A stretch of 64,000 nt of DNA from Mesorhizobium sp. 113-3-3 (GTDB lineage: Bacteria; Pseudomonadota; Alphaproteobacteria; Rhizobiales; Rhizobiaceae): assembly GCF_016756495.1 (NCBI RefSeq), contig NZ_AP023243.1, positions 3,414,501-3,478,500 of the forward strand. The letters run 5' to 3'. Of this stretch, positions 1 through 7,831 are shown piece after piece. The translations under genes were made by a program, and so were the position numbers. The notes beneath the pieces were generated by a model. That model ran no database searches. It saw nothing but the letters and a program-made list of their open reading frames with translations, and had not been told where the DNA came from. Numbering within the stretch: position 1 is the first letter of the stretch; each line of letters opens with the position of its first letter.

Positions 1-19
1 GCGCCGTCGCTTCCCTCGG

Positions 20-325
20 TCACGCATCCAGCATCCGGTAGCTGCCCACCACGGTCATCTCGTCGCGTTGCGGAGGTTCGCTGCAGCGATCCCTGATGCC
101 GTTTTGAAAGGCCACGAATGCGGCCAGCCGCGTGATGATATCAGAATGCGCGTCGGTTTCCGTCTCGACCAGATGGACAAACGTGCCGTCGCCGGACCGC
201 AAGGTCATGTAGCGAACGCCATCCGGTGCTTTGTCGCGCAGTTCCTTGAACACGGCCTTGACCAGCCGCTCGTTCTCATCGGCCCGTTCGGGTTTGGTCT
301 TGTAGCGTATCAGATGGCGTTTCAT
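20..325 (-). CDS. Small ABM-like dimeric alpha/beta-barrel protein, unknown substrate
   Basis: A 101-residue protein without signal peptide or membrane segment. The pattern (MKRHLIRYKTKPERADEN at the start, a central VRYMTLRSGDG strand, then FVHLVETE and a helix AFVAFQNGIRDRC) resembles the ferredoxin-like fold of the antibiotic-biosynthesis-monooxygenase (ABM/EthD-like) superfamily, in which dimers form a beta barrel. No catalytic residue can be named, so the function is unknown. It ends 20 bases into the window; no partner gene is visible on that side. The open frame on the opposite strand here is a shadow. Confidence 0.7.
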   Translation of the reverse strand: MKRHLIRYKTKPERADENERLVKAVFKELRDKAPDGVRYMTLRSGDGTFVHLVETETDAHSDIITRLAAFVAFQNGIRDRCSEPPQRDEMTVVGSYRMLDA

Positions 326-452
326 CGCTGGCCTTCCTCTCGATTGCCTTGCGCCCGTTTGAGGCTTTCATCCCCCTAGACGTTGCGGGGAGGCCAAAGG
401 ATTCAGGCGTCGAAAGAATAAAAGGTGCCATCCGGTGCAAAACGCCAGAGCG

Positions 453-908
453 TCACTCGCGGCCCTGATCGAGCAGGCGCCTCAGCATAGGCTCGATGCG
501 CGAAAGCTCGTCGAGATGCGCCGCTGACAGTTCGGCCAGGCAATCGTCGGCCCGTTCGGTCAGCCGCAGCAGCACGCGGCGATGGTCGTCCTTGTCCTGG
601 TCTCGCACGACCAGTCCGGCTTCGCCCAGGCGGTTCACCAGCTCGACGGCGCTGTGATGGCGGATTCGCAGGCGCTCCGCCAGGTCGCCGACCGTCACCG
701 GTCCGCCGCCCGGATAGCCCTTGATCGCCAGCAGCGCCTGGTGCTGGCGCGGCGTCAGGCCGGCGTCCTCGGCCTGCACCTGGCTGAATTCGAGGAAGCG
801 GCGGATCAGGTAGCGGAACTCGGACAGCCGCTCGTAGTCGGCCTGTTCGATGGCGGGGCGGGATTTCCTGGGCTGCGTCATTCCAGACATTTGTTCCATT
901 CCGGCCAA
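453..908 (-). CDS. MarR-family transcriptional regulator
   Basis: A 151-residue winged-helix protein. The MarR core is visible: the QHQALLAIKGYPGGGPVTVGDLAERL region (helix before and into the HTH), the recognition part RIRHHSAVELVNRLGEAGLV, and the wing RDQDKDDHRRVLLRLTERA with the DxRR motif typical of the family. It is transcribed divergently from the ClC channel gene at 1042, and two palindromes lie between them, so it probably regulates itself and perhaps the channel. The start may be M8 (MSGMTQ...) or M1; the HTH is unaffected. The ligand is unknown. Confidence 0.88.
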   Translation of the reverse strand: MAGMEQMSGMTQPRKSRPAIEQADYERLSEFRYLIRRFLEFSQVQAEDAGLTPRQHQALLAIKGYPGGGPVTVGDLAERLRIRHHSAVELVNRLGEAGLVVRDQDKDDHRRVLLRLTERADDCLAELSAAHLDELSRIEPMLRRLLDQGRE

Positions 909-917
909 AGGCTCAAA

Positions 918-962
918 CGGTTTTGCTGCAAAACCGGCTTGAATTTATATCGTGTTACGATA
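918..962. promoter_or_regulatory. Two palindromes between marR and the ClC gene, candidate operators
   Basis: Two perfect inverted repeats are seen. At 918-936, CGGTTTTG and CAAAACCG are separated by CTG. At 948-962, TATCGT and ACGATA are separated by GTT. Both lie within 60 bases of the MarR start. The second has the size and AT-rich core of a MarR site. Assignment to this regulator is inference. Confidence 0.45.
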
Positions 963-1041
963 GATAGCGAGCCGACAAGTCTGGCCGGCGTCTTCGCCGT
1001 GCCGGCATATCCGAGATGCGGCCACCGCCAGAAAGCCAGCC

Positions 1042-2838
1042 ATGAAGCCCTCCGAAAACAACCATCTCAGGGATTTCACCACCGACGCGCGCGTGCTGAC
1101 CATTGCCACCATTGCCGTGGTGGTCGCCACGGCGGGGCTGTTCGCCGGCATTGCGCTGTTGAAACTGATCCGGCTTGCCACCAACATCGCCTATTTCGGC
1201 CAGTTTTCGCTCGCCGAGCTGAAATTGCAGGATACGCCGCTTGGGCTTGCCGCGGTGGTGGTGCCGGTGATCGGCGCCCTGGTCATCGGGCTGATGGCGC
1301 GCTACGGCAGCGAGAAGATCCGTGGCCATGGCATTCCCGAAGCGATCGAGGCGATCCTGCTCGGGCGTTCGAAACTCGGCGCCAAGGTGGCGATCCTGAA
1401 GCCGCTGTCGTCGGCGATCTCCATCGGCTCCGGTGGCCCGTTCGGCGCCGAGGGGCCGATCATCATGACCGGCGGCGCCATCGGCTCGCTGATCGCGCAG
1501 ATGCTGCCGGTCAGCGACAATGAGCGCAAGACTTTGCTGGTGGCAGGGGCGGCGGCCGGCATGACCACCGTGTTCGGCACGCCGATCGCGGCCATCATGC
1601 TGGCGGTGGAACTGCTGCTGTTCGAATGGACGCCGCGCTCCTTCATTCCCGTGGCGGTCGCGGCCATCGTCGCCGAGGTCGAGCGCACCGTGCTGCATCT
1701 GCCCGGGCCGATCTTTCCGTTCCAGGGCGGCATGGAGGTTTCGTTCGTCGGGCTTGGCGGCTGGGTTCTGGTCGGCATCTGCGCCGGCCTGCTGTCGGGG
1801 CTGCTCACCCAGATGGTCTATGCCTGCGAGGACGCCTTCCAGAAACTGCCCATCCACTGGATGTGGTGGCCGATGATCGGCGGCCTGGTGGTCGGCATCG
1901 GCGGACTGATCGAGCCACGGGCGCTCGGCGTCGGCTATGACAACATCGCCGACATGCTGGATGGCCGCACGGTCGCGGCCGCCGCCCTGCTGCTGCTGGT
2001 GGTCAAGGCCATCATCTGGTCGGTGGCGCTCGGTTCGGGAACCTCAGGAGGTGTGCTGGCGCCGCTGCTGATCATGGGGGGCGCAATGGGGGCGGTGCTC
2101 GCCGGCATCCTGCCGGCGGCGGATCCAGGCTTCTGGGCGCTGCTGGCCATGGCCGCGACCATGGGCGGCACGATGCGGGCGCCGCTGACGGCCACCTTCT
2201 TCGCCGTCGAGTTGACCGGCAACACGCATGTGCTGGTGCCGCTGATCGCGGCTTGTGCCGCGGCGCATGCCGTCACCGTGCTCCTGATGAAGCGGTCGAT
2301 CCTGACCGAGAAGATCGCCAGGCGAGGGCACCACCTCGTTCGCGAATACCGCGTCGATCCCTTCGCGCTGACCAGGGTGCGCGAGGTGATGACGTCGCAG
2401 GTCGAGAGCGTGCCGGCGACGATGACGCTGCATGGCGCCGCCGCCTTCCTGACCGCGCCGGAAACCCGGCATCCGAGCTTCCCGGTTGTCGACGAGAACA
2501 GGCGGGTGCTTGGCCTCATCGATCCGCCGGCGATCCTGCGCTGGCGCCGCGCCGGCAAGCACCGGACGACGACGCTCGGCGACCTGCTTGCCGGAAGCAA
2601 GGTGACGCTCGCTTTTCCGGACGAATATCTGGAAGGCCTTTCGGACAAGCTGCTGATGGCCAACGTCTCGCATCTGCCGGTCGTCACCCGCGAAAGCCTG
2701 CAACTGGTCGGCTATGTCGGCTGGAAGGATCTGATGGGCGTGCGGTCCAGAAAACAGGCCGAGGAGCGCGACCGCTCTACCTTGCTTGGCTTCGGCACCA
2801 GGCGCGGGAAAAGGACGGACGCTGTCGAGGGCGTCTAG
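1042..2838 (+). CDS. ClC-family chloride channel or Cl-/H+ antiporter with C-terminal CBS pair
   Basis: A 598-residue membrane protein. The ClC selectivity-filter motifs are present: GHGIP (about 95-99), GAEGP (135-139) with the gating glutamate E137 kept, and GGVLAP in the second half. After about residue 430 comes a cytoplasmic tail with two CBS motifs (from VREVMTSQVESVP, and from LLAGSKVTLAFPDEYLE to HLPVV). It moves chloride across the inner membrane; channel or proton antiport cannot be settled by eye. The family in bacteria serves acid resistance or anion homeostasis. The gene is monocistronic, and its TAG stop is contributed by the repeat element that follows. The ribosome-binding site is weak. 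Confidence 0.92.
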   Translation: MKPSENNHLRDFTTDARVLTIATIAVVVATAGLFAGIALLKLIRLATNIAYFGQFSLAELKLQDTPLGLAAVVVPVIGALVIGLMARYGSEKIRGHGIPEAIEAILLGRSKLGAKVAILKPLSSAISIGSGGPFGAEGPIIMTGGAIGSLIAQMLPVSDNERKTLLVAGAAAGMTTVFGTPIAAIMLAVELLLFEWTPRSFIPVAVAAIVAEVERTVLHLPGPIFPFQGGMEVSFVGLGGWVLVGICAGLLSGLLTQMVYACEDAFQKLPIHWMWWPMIGGLVVGIGGLIEPRALGVGYDNIADMLDGRTVAAAALLLLVVKAIIWSVALGSGTSGGVLAPLLIMGGAMGAVLAGILPAADPGFWALLAMAATMGGTMRAPLTATFFAVELTGNTHVLVPLIAACAAAHAVTVLLMKRSILTEKIARRGHHLVREYRVDPFALTRVREVMTSQVESVPATMTLHGAAAFLTAPETRHPSFPVVDENRRVLGLIDPPAILRWRRAGKHRTTTLGDLLAGSKVTLAFPDEYLEGLSDKLLMANVSHLPVVTRESLQLVGYVGWKDLMGVRSRKQAEERDRSTLLGFGTRRGKRTDAVEGV

Positions 2839-2964
2839 AGCGTTTCGCCGTTTCATGGAAACGGCGAACCGCTTTAACTCTTTGTTTTGACGCAATTCCC
2901 AAGGGCAAAGCGCTATGCGCTTTGCCCGGGGAAATCGCTCACACTTTTCCTGGAATTGCTCTAG
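2835..2964. repeat. 130-bp palindromic intergenic element with 7-bp terminal inverted repeats
   Basis: The element starts CTAGAGC (2835-2841) and ends GCTCTAG (2958-2964), perfect inverted ends. Inside are two strong palindromes: 11-bp arms at 2844-2854 and 2858-2868 around ATG, and 11-bp arms at 2903-2913 and 2917-2927 around TAT. GCAATTCC (2892-2899) and GGAATTGC (2951-2958) form a third pair. Such sequences are abundant between genes in rhizobia (RIME-like or MITE-like). It lies between convergent genes, and the TAG stops of both fall in its termini. It can also act as a bidirectional terminator. Confidence 0.75.
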
Positions 2965-3185
2965 GCGTTCGCCCCGCGCTTCGCCCATTCCAGCACATGC
3001 AGCCGCAGCGCCGAGGACAGGTTGGTGTCGCGGGGGCGCGTCTCGTCGACTTCGGCCACGAGCGCGGCGAGCGTCAGCTTTCTCGCCGCGGCGATGGCGA
3101 CGAGATCGTCATAGAAGGGCTTTTCCAGGGAATAGCTGGTGCGATGGCCGCGAATGGTCACCGAGCGCTTTTCGACGACGCTCAC
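2961..3185 (-). CDS. Ribbon-helix-helix domain protein
   Basis: A 74-residue protein read from a GTG at 3185. The upstream open frame is longer, but conserved-looking sequence begins at VVEKRSVTIRGHRTSYSLE, which fits a ribbon-helix-helix strand and first helix; the C-terminus is DTNLSSALRLHVLEWAK. The GTG lies 10 bases after the stop of the DUF4169 gene, so it is the third gene of an sspB-DUF4169-RHH operon. RHH proteins usually bind DNA as dimers; the target is unknown. The stop codon lies inside the palindromic element at 2835-2964. Confidence 0.75.
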   Translation of the reverse strand: MSVVEKRSVTIRGHRTSYSLEKPFYDDLVAIAAARKLTLAALVAEVDETRPRDTNLSSALRLHVLEWAKRGANA

Positions 3186-3195
3186 GGCCCGACAC

Positions 3196-3390
3196 TCACG
3201 GCTCGTCCTTGCCGGACCGCTCGAGGCGATGGCCGGCGACGAATTTCTCGGCCTTGTCGGCATTCAGCCGGTCGCGTTGCTTCTCCGCCTTGGAGCGGCC
3301 ATGCAAGGCCCGGTTCTGTTCGGCGACGCGCGTCTTCTCGTCCCGCGCCTTCTGCTTTCGGGCCTGGCGGAGGTTAACGATATCGGCCAT
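3196..3390 (-). CDS. DUF4169 family small basic protein
   Basis: A 64-residue, highly charged, probably helical protein (MADIVNLRQARKQKARDEK, then many Arg/Lys/Glu/Ala residues). The ADIVNLRQARK start is the recognisable part of the DUF4169 family. It lies 11 bases downstream of sspB and just upstream of the RHH gene, on the same strand. No function is known; the basic helical composition would suit RNA or protein binding, but this is speculation. Confidence 0.8.
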   Translation of the reverse strand: MADIVNLRQARKQKARDEKTRVAEQNRALHGRSKAEKQRDRLNADKAEKFVAGHRLERSGKDEP

Positions 3391-3401
3391 GGCCCGGGAG
3401 C

Positions 3402-3938
3402 CTATTTCTTGCGGAAGGCGTCGAGCGAAACCACTTCGGCGCCTTTGGCGCCGGCGTCAGCCGCTGCGGGCTTTTTCTCCGGCTCGGAGGCGGCCTTCTT
3501 CTCGGCCTTCGGCTTCTTCTCGGATACGATGGTCAGCGGCTCGGACGCCGGCTGGGCCGGTTCCTCTTCGGGCTGCGCATCGGTCTTGACGTCGAACTCA
3601 AGCTCGAAATTGACCGAGGGATCATAGAAGCCACGCACGGCCGAGAACGGGATTTCGAGCTTTTCCGGCACATCGGAGAAGGACAGGCCAACCTCGAAGC
3701 CGGTGTCGGTCACTTTCAGGTCCCAATACTGGAACTGGATGACGATGGTCATCTGCTCGGGATAGCGCTCGCGCAGGCGCGACGACACGCGCACGCCGGG
3801 CGCGCCGGTCAGGAAGGTGATGAAGAAATGATGGTTGCCGGGGAGGCCGGTGCGTGCGACCTCGGCCAGGACCTTGCGCATGACGCCGCGCAACGCCTCC
3901 TGGGCCAGAATGTCGTAGCGGATGTGGTCGTCGGCCAT
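3402..3938 (-). CDS. sspB: SspB-type ClpXP adaptor (alpha-proteobacterial form)
   Basis: A 178-residue protein. The N-terminal domain (about 1-120: DHIRYDILAQEALRGVMRKVL, then NHHFFITFLTGAPGVRVSSRLRERYP) is the SspB fold that binds the ssrA degradation tag. A proline- and alanine-rich acidic linker follows, ending in a short tail (EVVSLDAFRKK) that in this family docks to ClpX. It delivers tmRNA-tagged proteins to ClpXP in the cytoplasm. The tmRNA gene itself lies 3 kb away in this window. First gene of the operon with DUF4169 and RHH genes. Confidence 0.93.
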   Translation of the reverse strand: MADDHIRYDILAQEALRGVMRKVLAEVARTGLPGNHHFFITFLTGAPGVRVSSRLRERYPEQMTIVIQFQYWDLKVTDTGFEVGLSFSDVPEKLEIPFSAVRGFYDPSVNFELEFDVKTDAQPEEEPAQPASEPLTIVSEKKPKAEKKAASEPEKKPAAADAGAKGAEVVSLDAFRKK

Positions 3939-4084
3939 GTGGTGGTCGGGTTCCGTTGAATCGTCCGCATAGCTGTAATCAAGCTTGAGCGCGGCGTAAA
4001 CCTGATATAGCCCACCGTCGCGTCGAAGCGAGAACTATTGCCAACGATTTGATCGGCAGCGCGGCTTGCCGGCAACCGTAAATG

Positions 4085-4774
4085 TTATGCGTTAGCCAGC
4101 GCAGTGTGCTTTTTGACGCTGCCCGGGGCAGGGCGCTTGCCGAAAGCGCGCAGGAAAGTGCGCACGCCATTCGTCGCCGATTGCAGCACTTCGTCCTCGC
4201 GCGGCGAGCCGCCGAGCATGAAAGTGATCTGCAGTTCGGCATTGACCAGGCCGAGGAACTGGCGCGCCGCGACGTCGGGGTCGTCGATTGTGAGGTAGCC
4301 GCCATAGGCGAGGCGGGCGAGGCGGGCGGCGATTGCCGGCCATGTCCTGCCCGGGCCCTGTTCGCGCCATTCGGCGAACAGTTCGGGATAGCGCTCGCCT
4401 TCGGTCTGGATCAGCTTGCGCAGGAATTTTCCGTCGCGGTTGCAGATGCAGTTCTGGTTCAGGCGCACCGCAAAGCCGATCAAATCCGCTTCGAGATCGC
4501 CGGGCTGATCGGGAAAGGTGGCTATGGTGGCGAAGATGCCGACATTGCAGCGATCGGTGAGGTCGCGCACCACCGCCATGAACAGCTTTTCCTTGTCGCC
4601 ATGGTGGTTGTAGACGGTCTGGCGCGAGACTCCAGCCTCGGCGGCAATCAGGTCGATATTGGCGCCGGCAAAGCCTTCGCGACAGAACACACCGGCAGCG
4701 GCGTCGACGATCGACAGGCGCTTGGCCTCATGGCCACGTGGCGGGAAAGTGTCAGGAGAAACGCTCGCTCTCAT
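4085..4774 (-). CDS. TetR/AcrR-family repressor with AefR-like C-terminal domain
   Basis: A 229-residue regulator. The N-terminal HTH reads AAAGVFCREGFAGANIDLIAAEAGVSRQTVYNHHGDKEKLF, typical of TetR. The C-terminal region (LIQTEGERYPELFAEWRE ... VNAELQITFMLGG) matches the AefR-like ligand domain. It is divergent from a Bcr/CflA-type efflux gene, with a strong palindromic operator between them, so it very likely represses that pump and itself. The promoter spacing puts the transcript start on the A of its ATG, suggesting a leaderless mRNA. Confidence 0.92.
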   Translation of the reverse strand: MRASVSPDTFPPRGHEAKRLSIVDAAAGVFCREGFAGANIDLIAAEAGVSRQTVYNHHGDKEKLFMAVVRDLTDRCNVGIFATIATFPDQPGDLEADLIGFAVRLNQNCICNRDGKFLRKLIQTEGERYPELFAEWREQGPGRTWPAIAARLARLAYGGYLTIDDPDVAARQFLGLVNAELQITFMLGGSPREDEVLQSATNGVRTFLRAFGKRPAPGSVKKHTALANA

Positions 4775-4781
4775 GAAAAAC

Positions 4782-4823
4782 TATATAGAGGTGATTGACG
4801 ATTTAGACAAGACTGTCTAAATT
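4782..4823. promoter_or_regulatory. Divergent promoters and palindromic operator for TetR and MFS genes
   Basis: A perfect inverted repeat, ATTTAGACA (4801-4809) and TGTCTAAAT (4814-4822) with spacer AGAC, lies between the two genes. For the plus-strand pump a -35 TTGACG (4795-4800) and a -10 TAAATT (4818-4823) are 17 bp apart, with the operator in between. For tetR on the minus strand, TTGTCT (4810-4805) and TATATA (4787-4782) are also 17 bp apart. Repressor bound here would block both. The boxes are visible; the binding is inferred. Confidence 0.72.
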
Positions 4824-4962
4824 TGTGGACATACGATAAAGAGATTTCGCGCCGGGGAAGAACAGAATTCGTTCCTGTGGAGTCGGAATCTCGCGGGATG
4901 GAACGTCCTAGGGTTTGACGTCGCCTGGCGGCGGCAACCAGAATTCGAAAGAAGCCAATATC

Positions 4963-6168
4963 ATGAGTCCCAAATTCCTCCGCATCGCGGTTGTGCTCGG
5001 CCTTTTGTCCGCTATCGGCCCCTTCGCGATCGACATGTATCTTCCCGCTTTGCCGTCGATCGGCGCGGATCTGCACGCCGGCACCGCCGCCGTGCAGATG
5101 AGCCTGCTGATCTTCTTCCTATCCATGGGTTTCGGCCAGATCGTCGTCGGGCCGATTTCCGACATGGTCGGCCGCAAGCTGCCGCTCTATGGCGGCCTTG
5201 GACTGTTCATGGTCGGCGGCATCGGTTCGGCAATGGCGCCGACCATCGAGTGGCTGATCGCCTTCCGTTTCCTGCAAGGCCTTGGCGCCAGCGCCGGCAT
5301 GGCCGTGCCGCGCGCCATCGTGCGCGACCTGCACACGGGCAACGAAGCGGCCAAGCTGATGTCCTTGCTGATGCTGGTTTTCTCGGTGTCGCCGATCCTG
5401 GCGCCGCTGACCGGCAGCCAGATCATCGAGAATTTCGGCTGGCGTGCCGTGTTCTGGACGGTGACGGGCGCGGCGGCCCTTGCAACGATCCTGCTCGCGA
5501 CCTCGCTCAAGGAGACGCGGCCGGCGGAAGAACGCGTCGGTTCCTCGTTCGGAACCGCGCTTGCAGGCTACCGCTTCCTGATGGGCGACCGCAATTTCCT
5601 AGGCCTGGTGGCGATCGCCGGCTTCGGCATTGCTAGCTTCTTCGTCTATCTGTCGAGCTCGTCCTTCATCCTGATCGACCATTACGGGCTGTCGCCTTCG
5701 GTCTACAGCGTGTTCTTCTCGATCAATGCGGTGGCCTTCATCGGCATGTCGCAGCTGACGGGCCTGCTGGCCGAGCGTTTTGGGCTGCGGCGCGTGGTGC
5801 GTGTCGCGGTGACCGGCTATGCCTCGACGATGGTGGTGCTGCTCGCGATCATGGCGACGGGCGTCGACCGGCTCGACGTGATGGCAGCCCTGCTGTTCGT
5901 CGGCTACGGCTTCCTTGGCCTGGTCATTCCGACCACCTCGGTGCTGGCCATGGAAGAGCATGGCGAGATCGCCGGCACGGCCTCGGCGCTGATGGGCACG
6001 CTGCACTTCGCCATCGGCGCGCTCGCCATGGGCGTCGCCGGCGTGTTTTTCGACGGCACGCCGCTCCCGATGGTCGCCGGCATCACGCTGTGCGCGGTGA
6101 TTTCGTTCACGCTGGCCAAGGTCACGCTTGGCCGTTCGCGCGAAGCGGTCGAAGCGCCGGCGGAATAG
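4963..6168 (+). CDS. Bcr/CflA-type multidrug efflux MFS transporter
   Basis: A 401-residue, 12-helix inner-membrane transporter. The start at MSPKFLRIAVVLG was chosen because the open frame upstream has no hydrophobic character. The DMYLPALPSI motif after helix 1 is the hallmark of the Bcr/CflA drug-efflux subfamily (DHA1), and motif A appears as GPISDMVGRKLPLYGG; GASAGMAVPRAIVRDL is the helix 4-5 region. It exports a drug or metabolite with proton exchange. Control by the divergent TetR protein is indicated by the operator in its promoter. A strong terminator follows. Confidence 0.9.
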   Translation: MSPKFLRIAVVLGLLSAIGPFAIDMYLPALPSIGADLHAGTAAVQMSLLIFFLSMGFGQIVVGPISDMVGRKLPLYGGLGLFMVGGIGSAMAPTIEWLIAFRFLQGLGASAGMAVPRAIVRDLHTGNEAAKLMSLLMLVFSVSPILAPLTGSQIIENFGWRAVFWTVTGAAALATILLATSLKETRPAEERVGSSFGTALAGYRFLMGDRNFLGLVAIAGFGIASFFVYLSSSSFILIDHYGLSPSVYSVFFSINAVAFIGMSQLTGLLAERFGLRRVVRVAVTGYASTMVVLLAIMATGVDRLDVMAALLFVGYGFLGLVIPTTSVLAMEEHGEIAGTASALMGTLHFAIGALAMGVAGVFFDGTPLPMVAGITLCAVISFTLAKVTLGRSREAVEAPAE

Positions 6169-6188
6169 GCGCTGTATGCAATCCCATG

Positions 6189-6215
6189 AAAAGGCCGGGT
6201 TTTCCCGGCCTTTTT
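6189..6215. terminator. Bidirectional intrinsic terminator
   Basis: An 11-bp perfect stem, AAAAGGCCGGG and CCCGGCCTTTT with loop TTTT, flanked by A and T tracts on either side. It sits between the MFS gene and the convergent ATPase gene and can end transcription from both. Confidence 0.85.
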
Positions 6216-6766
6216 CATTTGAGCCCCGCCTCGGCCAATACAAAACCCACTCGTGCCTCGACCGGCGACAGGGGCAAGGGGACCAGCTCGTAGCCCAGCT
6301 CCGTATAGACGGCGGCCAGTGCATGATAGGTGCGCTCGGCCTCGTCCGATGTCTGCTTGCGTTCTTCATCCTGCGTGAAAATGTCAGGCCAGGGCGGAGC
6401 GATGAACACACGCGGATTGTAGCGGAAGCGCATGGCGGCGGTTCTGATGTGTGCTGCCACGGGCAAGCCGCTCAGCTTGAGATAGCCAAGCGTGTCCGGC
6501 ACGCCGCGATCGAAGAAGACCGGTCCTGTCTGCTCGATCGCGGTCTGATATGAGCCCATCTCCCAGGACAGCATGAGTTCGGCGAACAGCGGGCGGTCGT
6601 TCCAGGGCAGGGCGGTTCCGCCAATGGCGGACTGGTCGCGGATGATGCCGCGTCCGGCTTCCACGGAAGTCGCAAAGCCCGCCTGTTGCAGCGCAGTGAT
6701 CAAAGTGGTCTTGCCGGAGCCCGGACCGCCGGTCAGCACGAAGAATCGATCGGAATCGTTTTGCAT
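6215..6766 (-). CDS. Small P-loop ATPase/kinase-like protein (AAA_28 type)
   Basis: About 183 residues from MQNDSDRFFVLTGGPGSGKTTL, which carries the Walker A motif GGPGSGKTT in the first 20 residues. A lid-like charged region (TQDEERKQTSDEAERTYHALAAVYTELGYELVPLP) and DRGVPDTLGYLKLSG follow, as in a family of predicted nucleotide kinases or NTPases. Substrate unknown. An open frame continues upstream to 6859, so starts at 6778 or 6859 are possible; M1 at 6766 leaves the normal distance to the P-loop. Confidence 0.75.
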   Translation of the reverse strand: MQNDSDRFFVLTGGPGSGKTTLITALQQAGFATSVEAGRGIIRDQSAIGGTALPWNDRPLFAELMLSWEMGSYQTAIEQTGPVFFDRGVPDTLGYLKLSGLPVAAHIRTAAMRFRYNPRVFIAPPWPDIFTQDEERKQTSDEAERTYHALAAVYTELGYELVPLPLSPVEARVGFVLAEAGLK

Positions 6767-6879
6767 TTTTCTGCCCATGAAGAAGGAGACATGCGATGCG
6801 GCGGCTTCGCGGCTCACGGCCATGCGAAGTCTCGACGGCGAGAAGCGGCCGTTGCGCATGATTTGGATTGAGGGGGAGA

Positions 6880-7201
6880 AGTGGAGGTTTCTGTTGCCAG
6901 GTACCTCCGAACCCCGCCTAGAAGTGCGAACCCCTAGGGCTTGATTTGAAGCTATCGCACTGCATTAAGCAGCGAGACGTGCTTCCGCATAGTTGTCGTT
7001 GGCAACTATAAGTTTAGCCCGATGACGGTGGTACAATGCCGGGCAAAAGTACGATCTTTACACCTTCGTCGATCCTATTTCGCCCCCAGCAAAAACCGCT
7101 CTGTCGTCAACAGCAGCTTTTGGTGGAGGCGCCGGGTACCGCCCCCGGGTCCGAACGGCTTATTTCATCGCCCATTTATCGCCATAGTCGGTCAAGCCGA
7201 C
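6880..7201 (-). ncRNA. ssrA: tmRNA (two-piece, circularly permuted alpha-proteobacterial ssrA)
   Basis: On the minus strand the tag frame reads ANDNYAEARLAA followed by TAA (about 6966-7003). The mRNA-like piece begins GGGGGCG at 7087 and runs to about 6880, ending in a GGAGG/CCTCC stem. The acceptor piece lies upstream in the gene, about 7200 down to CCA at 7121, and ends CGCCTCCACCA; its CGCCTCC pairs with GGGGGCG to rebuild the acceptor stem. About 33 nt (7088-7120) between them would be removed. A -10 TATATT lies at 7213-7208. tmRNA rescues stalled ribosomes and tags peptides for ClpXP. Exact ends are estimates. Confidence 0.93.
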
Positions 7202-7408
7202 AAATCGAATATAGGGGGCGTTGCGTGGAAATGAAAGGCCGCAATGGCGCTTTGTCCCTGTGTCAAATTGCGACGGCAAGGGTTGACTTGGGCGCGGTCT
7301 CAACGGAAGCTTTGCGGGCGGTGAGGAGTTAGCGACCTAGCGCACAGATTGCGAAGCGCGCCACAGCCCTCATCGATCGGATCCGTGGCGCCGACGAGGG
7401 GAATTTTG

Positions 7409-7720
7409 ATGGCCGACTATCTTGCGGATGTGAAGAAATACGACGCGGGCGCCAGCGCCGACGCGGTCGAAAAGATCGTCAAGCATCTGGGCATTGCGCT
7501 GAGGAACCGCGACTCCTCGCTGGTGTCCTGCACCGATCCGAAGGAGCTCGAGCGCGTCAAGGAGAGCTGGGTGGCCAAGAAGCTCGGCGTCAGCGACGGG
7601 GCCAAGGCCGACGCCTCGATCGAGAAGACCTGCAAGGCGATGCACGCCGACAACACCAAGAGCCGCGTGACCTTTTATTATCTGGTGGCCAAGGATCTGG
7701 GCAAACTCGGTTCGCTCTGA
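7409..7720 (+). CDS. DUF2853 family protein
   Basis: A 103-residue soluble, helical protein beginning MADYLADVKKYDAGAS, with the family pattern AVEKIVKHLGIALRNRDSSLVSCTDPKELERVKESWVAKKLG and a C-terminal FYYLVAKDLGKLGSL. GAGGGGAA at about 7396 serves as ribosome-binding site, supporting the internal start rather than the longer frame from 7349. Function unknown. It is alone between ssrA and thyA. Confidence 0.85.
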   Translation: MADYLADVKKYDAGASADAVEKIVKHLGIALRNRDSSLVSCTDPKELERVKESWVAKKLGVSDGAKADASIEKTCKAMHADNTKSRVTFYYLVAKDLGKLGSL

Positions 7721-7767
7721 CGATCGCGTCAATTTGCGAAGGCTGGCGCCGGCGTTGCGGCCAGCCA

Positions 7768-7831
7768 CTTTCTCCCCGTCACTATACGGGGAGAAATGCC
7801 CGGCAGGGCAATGAGGGGCGGCGCAGACGCC
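7768..7831. repeat. Rhizobial intergenic palindromic repeat
   Basis: TTCTCCCCGT (7770-7779) and ACGGGGAGAA (7786-7795) form a perfect 10-bp hairpin, followed by TGCCCGGCAGGGCAATGAGG and GGCGGCGC. This arrangement is a very common dispersed intergenic motif in rhizobial genomes, recalled from general knowledge. It may also stop transcription after the DUF2853 gene. Confidence 0.6.

Noticed and set aside
955..1857. 300-residue antisense frame opposite the ClC gene
   Set aside because: Codon and composition pattern are those of an antisense shadow; the ClC motifs on the other strand are clear. Similar long shadows at 12336-14309 and 39887-42061 were rejected for the same reason.
7022..7332. Open frames of 70-98 residues as proteins
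   Set aside because: They lie over the tmRNA gene (tag, permuted acceptor and coding pieces) and its promoter, and show no protein features.
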